DNA from: UBA8079 sp965205535
Lineage (GTDB): Bacteria > Pseudomonadota > Alphaproteobacteria > UBA6615
DNA length: 64,000 nt
Assembly: GCA_965205535.1 (NCBI GenBank)
Contig: CBDBHH010000005.1
Span: 3,410,001 to 3,474,000, forward strand
Direction: 5' to 3'
Each line of letters opens with the position of its first letter. Within the stretch, counting starts at the first letter, position 1. Shown here piece by piece: positions 60,773-64,000 of the stretch. The notes under the pieces were generated by a model. The model worked only from the letters and a program-made list of their open reading frames with translations. It was not told where the DNA came from and did no database searches. Position numbers and translations under genes: made by a program.

Positions 60773-61378
60773 ATGTTTGGTATGAAATTACTTTCTTCGA
60801 AGCTCGGCAAGGCGCTCGCCGTCACGGCGCTGATCGGGGCTGCAAGCCTCTATCACCCCGGTGACGCGACAGCCGAGACCGTCGCGGCCGGCAAGGTCAT
60901 CCCCAATATGCTGGAGGTGCCCGACCAGAGCGATCAGGTGCGCGGGTTCGAAAATCTGCGCGGCACAAAGGGCCTGGTCATGCTGTTCTCACGCTCGTTG
61001 GCGTGGTGACCGACCTGCATTCACCAGGCGGTCGTCTGGAACGAAAATATTGAGGAAATCAGATCAAACGGCATCGAGGTCGTATCGGTTACGGCTGACG
61101 ACGTCGCCACCGTCCAACGCTTCGCAAAACTGCGCAAGATCGACTATCCGCTTCTCTCGGACAAAAACCGCGACGTGATCAACGCGTTCGGGTTGTTCAA
61201 TGACCGGTTCCCCGAAGGCAGCCGGTATCGCGGCACCGCCATCCCGATGGTGGTCGTTGTCAACGCCGAGGGCGTGGTCACCCGAACCTATACCGGCCAC
61301 GGCTATACCGCCGAACATGAGATTGCGACGATCGTCAGCAACGCGGTCGAGGCCGCGGATAACCCGAAGACGCAGTAG
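60773..61378 (+). CDS. exported thioredoxin-fold selenoprotein (in-frame TGA, U-x-x-C)
   Basis: The frame gives 201 residues including one in-frame TGA at 61007-61009 (residue 79). A signal peptide (ALAVTALIGAASL, cleavage near DATA-ET) is followed by a peroxiredoxin/AhpC-TSA-like domain. The segment LVMLFSRSLAW-U-PTC-IHQ places selenocysteine at the peroxidatic position of a C-x-x-C motif, with C82 as partner; family members read SADWCPFC. The frame continues DYPLLSDKNRDVINAFGLF. A hairpin with loop GGUC begins 20 bases after the TGA. GGAG precedes the ATG at 10 bases. It is likely a periplasmic peroxidase- or reductase-like enzyme. A paralogue follows 107 bases later. Confidence 0.9.
61024..61039 (+). 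promoter_or_regulatory. SECIS hairpin, first thioredoxin-fold selenoprotein
   Basis: CCAGGC (61024-61029) pairs with GUCUGG (61034-61039) around the loop GGUC; one G.U pair is present. Two outer U.A pairs are possible across a two-base bulge. There are 20 bases between the TGA and the loop. Confidence 0.8.
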
Positions 61379-61485
61379 CCACGTAGTTATCCAACGATCT
61401 TCAAACGAATGTGTTTTGAAAGCGAGCGCGCGATCAAGCACATACGGGGCTCAGAGCAATTGGAACCTGCGCACGGCATGAAGCA

Positions 61486-62094
61486 ATGATGTCCACGAAT
61501 ATGATCCTACGTCGTTTATGGCTGCTCGCATTCGCGACAGTCCTCCTGGTCGGCCTGGCGTCACCAAATACGGCCACCGCACAGGTTCAGGACGCTGTCC
61601 GTGCGGGCGTGCAGGTAGGTGCCCCCCTGCCCCATGACCTGAAAGTGCCCGATCAATCGAACCAGGTGCAGAGTTTCACCACCTTGAAGAAGAACCGCGG
61701 GCTGATCCTGATCTTCTCCCGCTCCCTGTCCTGGTGACCCTATTGCGTTGTCCAGGCGGTCGCCTGGAACGACAGGATCGATGACGTTCACGCGCTCGGA
61801 TACGAGGTCGCCACGGTCACCTATGACGATGTCGGCAAGTTGCGACGCCTCGACAAGCGCCAGAAGATCGACTATCCGATGCTCTCGGATGTGGGTTCAC
61901 AGGTGATCCGTGCGTTCGGCCTATTGGCCGAGAATTATCCGGAAGGCAGCTTTTATTATGGCGTGCCCCACCCGGTGATTGTGGTCCTCGACGCCGACGG
62001 CCGGGTCAGCCACCGTTTCTCGGAGCGCCACTATTCGACCCGCCCCCGGATCGACGATGTGCTGACAGTCCTGCGCGGAAATGCTTCCGGTTAG
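61486..62094 (+). CDS. exported thioredoxin-fold selenoprotein, paralogue (in-frame TGA, U-x-x-C)
   Basis: The frame gives 202 residues with one in-frame TGA at 61735-61737 (residue 84). A signal peptide (LWLLAFATVLLVGLASPNTATA) precedes the same domain as the gene upstream. LILIFSRSLSW-U-PYC-VVQ sets selenocysteine at the peroxidatic position, with C87 as partner. The frame continues DYPMLSDVGSQVIRAFGLLAENYPEGSFYYG. About half of the residues match the preceding selenoprotein. A perfect 6-bp hairpin with loop GGUC follows the TGA. A bidirectional terminator separates it from rpsD. Confidence 0.9.
61752..61767 (+). promoter_or_regulatory. SECIS hairpin, second thioredoxin-fold selenoprotein
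   Basis: CCAGGC (61752-61757) pairs perfectly with GCCUGG (61762-61767) around the loop GGUC. GUU and AAC can extend the stem across a two-base bulge. There are 20 bases between the TGA and the loop. It is nearly identical to the hairpin of the preceding paralogue. Confidence 0.85.
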
Positions 62095-62117
62095 TAATCA
62101 GCCAGCCCCCACGAAAA

Positions 62118-62143
62118 AGGCCGCCCCGAGGGCGGCCTTTTGT
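62118..62143. terminator. bidirectional terminator between selenoprotein gene and rpsD
   Basis: AAAGGCCGCCC and GGGCGGCCTTT form an 11-bp stem with a three-base loop (CGA). It has T-runs in both directions and lies between two convergent genes (stops at 62094 and 62167). Confidence 0.85.
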
Positions 62144-62166
62144 ATGTGTTCGGCTGGAACGACCGA

Positions 62167-62781
62167 TCAGAGCGAGTAATACTCGACGACCAGGTTCGGT
62201 TCCATCTTCACCGGATACGGCACATCGGCCAGCTTCGGGCCGCGCAGATAGGTGCCCTTCAGGTTGTTCAGGTCGACGTCCATGTATTCGGCGAGATCAC
62301 GCTCGGTCGAGGCAATCGCCTCGAGCACCAGCGGCAGCTCACGGGACTTCTCCTTGACCTCGATCACGTCGCCATCCTGCACGGCGTAGGACGGGATGTT
62401 CACCTTCTTGCCGTTCACACGGATGTGGCCGTGATTGACGAACTGGCGCGCGGCGAAAATCGTCGGGACGAACTTCATCCGGTAAACGACCGCATCGAGG
62501 CGGCGTTCCAGGAGCTCGATCAGGTTCTCGCCCGTATCACCACGACGGCGCACGGCTTCGTCGTAATAGCGGCGGAACTGGCGTTCGCCGACATCGCCGT
62601 AATATTTGCGGAGCTTCTGCTTGGCCATCAAGTGGAGGCCGTAATCGGACGGCTTCTTGCGGCGGCGACCATGCTCGCCCGGGCCGTGTTCACGTCGGTT
62701 GACCGGGCTCTTGGGCCGGCCCCAGAGATTCTCGCCGAGACGGCGATCAATCTTGTACTTCGCGGAATGCCGCTTAGACAT
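62167..62781 (-). CDS. rpsD: 30S ribosomal protein S4
   Basis: The 204-residue primary 16S binding protein has SKRHSAKYKIDRRLGENLWGRPKSPVNRREHGPGEHGRRRKKPSDYGLHL at the start and an S4/RNA-binding domain with LLERRLDAVVYRMKFVPTIFAARQFVNHGHIRVNGKKVN (about 95-133). The length is standard. It is alone and not in the alpha operon, as is usual in Alphaproteobacteria. A bidirectional terminator follows. Confidence 0.98.
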   Translation of the reverse strand: MSKRHSAKYKIDRRLGENLWGRPKSPVNRREHGPGEHGRRRKKPSDYGLHLMAKQKLRKYYGDVGERQFRRYYDEAVRRRGDTGENLIELLERRLDAVVYRMKFVPTIFAARQFVNHGHIRVNGKKVNIPSYAVQDGDVIEVKEKSRELPLVLEAIASTERDLAEYMDVDLNNLKGTYLRGPKLADVPYPVKMEPNLVVEYYSL

Positions 62782-62971
62782 ATTTCAGTTCCATTCTTAT
62801 CTTTGTTGTCCCGATCAGCACCGCGCTATAAGTCACGCCATACGGGGATCCGGTCGTTGCCGGTCCACATACACGGGAATGGCGCGCACTATAGGGATCG
62901 GCGGCGCTATGTCAAACGCGTTTGGCGTGTTGGAACACCCGCATTTTTCCGGTTCCCAGGTGTATCGACTC

Positions 62972-63856
62972 ATGACGCCCAGTACCCGATCCGGCAATCA
63001 TCTCAAAGGCATAGCCATAACCGCAGCCGGCGTGGCCATTCTGTCTCCTGACGGGCTGATCACCTCGCTCGTGGCCGCCGACATCCGCACCTCGCTGTTC
63101 TGGCGCGGCCTGCTGCTGGGCATCGCGATGACGCTGTTTCTGCTAGCGCGTTATCGCGGCCAGCCCCGCCAGATCCTTGATCGCCTGCGCCACCGACCAC
63201 AGCTGATCGTGGCGGTGCTGTTCGCAGCTTCCTCGATCGGCTGGGTCACCGCCATCACGCTGACCAGTGTTGCAAATACGCTGTTCATCGTCGCCTGCGC
63301 GCCGCTGTTCGCCGCCATATTCGCGCGCATCTTCCTCGGCGAGCGCGTCCCGCCGCGCACGGTCGTCACCATTCTCATCGCCATCGCCGCGATGGGCGTG
63401 ATCTTTGCCGAGGGGCTGGGCCGGGGTGACCTTGTCGGCAACCTTGCAGCGGTCGCGACGGCGCTCGTGTGGGCCGGCATGGTGGTGGTTCTCAGCCACG
63501 CCCAGATCGACGATCCGGGCCCCGCGATGGCGCTGAGCGGTTACATGGTCGCGGCACTCGCGCTGGTCGTCGCCCCCACAGTCACCATCGTCGCTCTCGA
63601 TGCGCTCTGGCTTGGTTTGCTGGGGTTCGTGGTGCTGCCGATCTCGTTCTTCATGATCATGCTCGGGCCGCGCCACCTGCCGGCGCCGGAAGTCAGCCTG
63701 ATCATGTTGCTGGAGGCCGTGCTGGGGCCAATCTGGGCCTGGTGGTTCATCTCCCAGACCCCATCCCCGTTATCGCTGACCGGTGGCGCGGTGATCGTCG
63801 GGACACTGGCCGTTCACTTCGCGATCGGGTTGCGTCAGGAAAGCGGGAAACCCTAG
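62972..63856 (+). CDS. DMT superfamily (EamA) transporter
   Basis: The 294-residue protein has ten hydrophobic segments in two EamA repeats: GIAITAAGVAILSPDGLITSLVAADIRTSLFWRGLLLG near the start, LTSVANTLFIVACAPLFAAIFARIFLGERV in the first repeat, and PAPEVSLIMLLEAVLGPIWAWWFISQTPS in the second. The substrate is unknown. The start at 62972 is the last plausible ATG; two upstream ATGs (62879, 62909) would add residues without family features. It is convergent with the CoA-transferase gene, with stops overlapping. Confidence 0.85.
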   Translation: MTPSTRSGNHLKGIAITAAGVAILSPDGLITSLVAADIRTSLFWRGLLLGIAMTLFLLARYRGQPRQILDRLRHRPQLIVAVLFAASSIGWVTAITLTSVANTLFIVACAPLFAAIFARIFLGERVPPRTVVTILIAIAAMGVIFAEGLGRGDLVGNLAAVATALVWAGMVVVLSHAQIDDPGPAMALSGYMVAALALVVAPTVTIVALDALWLGLLGFVVLPISFFMIMLGPRHLPAPEVSLIMLLEAVLGPIWAWWFISQTPSPLSLTGGAVIVGTLAVHFAIGLRQESGKP

Positions 63857-64000
63857 CTTGCGGCCAGCTCCGGGAGCGTGAAGGCCTCGAGCTCGTCTTT
63901 CACCCCCGCCACATTATGGGCTCCAAGTGCCGTCAGCGGTTCCGGTGCTGATTCTGCAAACTTTGCCGACGCGACGATTGGGACATTGAGTGTCTTGGTC
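63853..64000 (-). CDS. probable CaiB/BaiF CoA-transferase, C-terminal end (partial)
   Basis: Only the last 48 residues are visible, ending ELAAS. They include VPIVASAKFAESAPEP and LTALGAHNVAGVKDELEAFTLPEL, which resemble the C terminus of CaiB/BaiF family CoA-transferases (a proline-rich segment, then an LGxH motif, then a final helix). The catalytic part is outside the window, so the call is tentative. Confidence 0.5.
   Translation of the reverse strand, partial: TKTLNVPIVASAKFAESAPEPLTALGAHNVAGVKDELEAFTLPELAAS

Noticed and set aside
60773..61009. A short exported protein ending at the TGA
   Set aside because: The downstream frame completes the fold and a paralogue has the same TGA; readthrough as selenocysteine is preferred.

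Overview
This is a 64 kb piece of a GC-rich alphaproteobacterial chromosome. The evidence is the S6-S18-DUF2232-L9 gene order, the DUF2794, DUF1491 and DUF1476 (ATP synthase zeta) families, a der-bamB-yfgM block, and a TTAA-N7-TTAA (CtrA-type) site before purB. The order cannot be fixed from sequence alone; a free-living, possibly marine, Rhodospirillales-like lineage is a reasonable guess. Most of the window is compact housekeeping DNA with many ATGA or GTGA start-stop overlaps.

Layout. 1-5 kb: ribosomal genes (rpsF end, rpsR, rplI), a cyclopropane fatty acid synthase and a short DUF2207-like protein. 5-8.7 kb: a secreted Pro/Thr repeat protein beside a two-partner-secretion (TpsB) outer-membrane transporter. 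9.9-17.7 kb: dnaB-alr-mlaE-mlaF-radA-cvpA-purF. 18.5-21.9 kb: yfgM-bamB-der on the minus strand. 23-28.3 kb: an amino-sugar recycling group (NamZ-type hydrolase, nagA, BadF-type sugar kinase, murQ, FemAB-like transferase). 28.3-34.6 kb: dusA, small redox genes, adenine deaminase, an FMN hydroxy-acid oxidase, a GNAT and an FkbM methyltransferase.

34.6-37.8 kb is a decayed mobile element: an AT-rich strip, a serine recombinase cut off by an IS3-like element, a C-terminally truncated tyrosine integrase, a complete tRNA-Leu(UAA) interrupted in its anticodon by a 217-nt group I intron, and finally the orphan 5' half of a second tRNA-Leu(UAA) that stops at the anticodon loop. This looks like an element that integrated into the anticodon loop of the host tRNA and supplied an intron-bearing replacement.

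38-47 kb: LLM oxidoreductase, CinA-like protein, sfsA, map, radC, purB and the ATP synthase zeta subunit. 47-54.3 kb: a catabolic-looking group (VOC, two SDRs, one of them frameshifted, enoyl-CoA hydratase, alpha/beta hydrolase, quinone-type reductase). 54.4-59 kb: purC-purS-purQ-purL-bolA-grxD. 62-64 kb: rpsD, an EamA transporter and the end of a probable CaiB/BaiF CoA-transferase.

The most striking result is three genes interrupted by an in-frame TGA exactly at a redox-active position: a carboxymuconolactone-decarboxylase/AhpD-like protein (C-x-x-U, 50.0 kb) and two adjacent exported thioredoxin-fold proteins (U-x-x-C, 60.8 and 61.5 kb). In each, the reading frame continues to a full-length family protein, and a hairpin with the same GGUC loop begins 20-21 nt after the TGA, the spacing expected of a bacterial SECIS. 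The organism very probably makes selenoproteins; no sel gene lies in the window.
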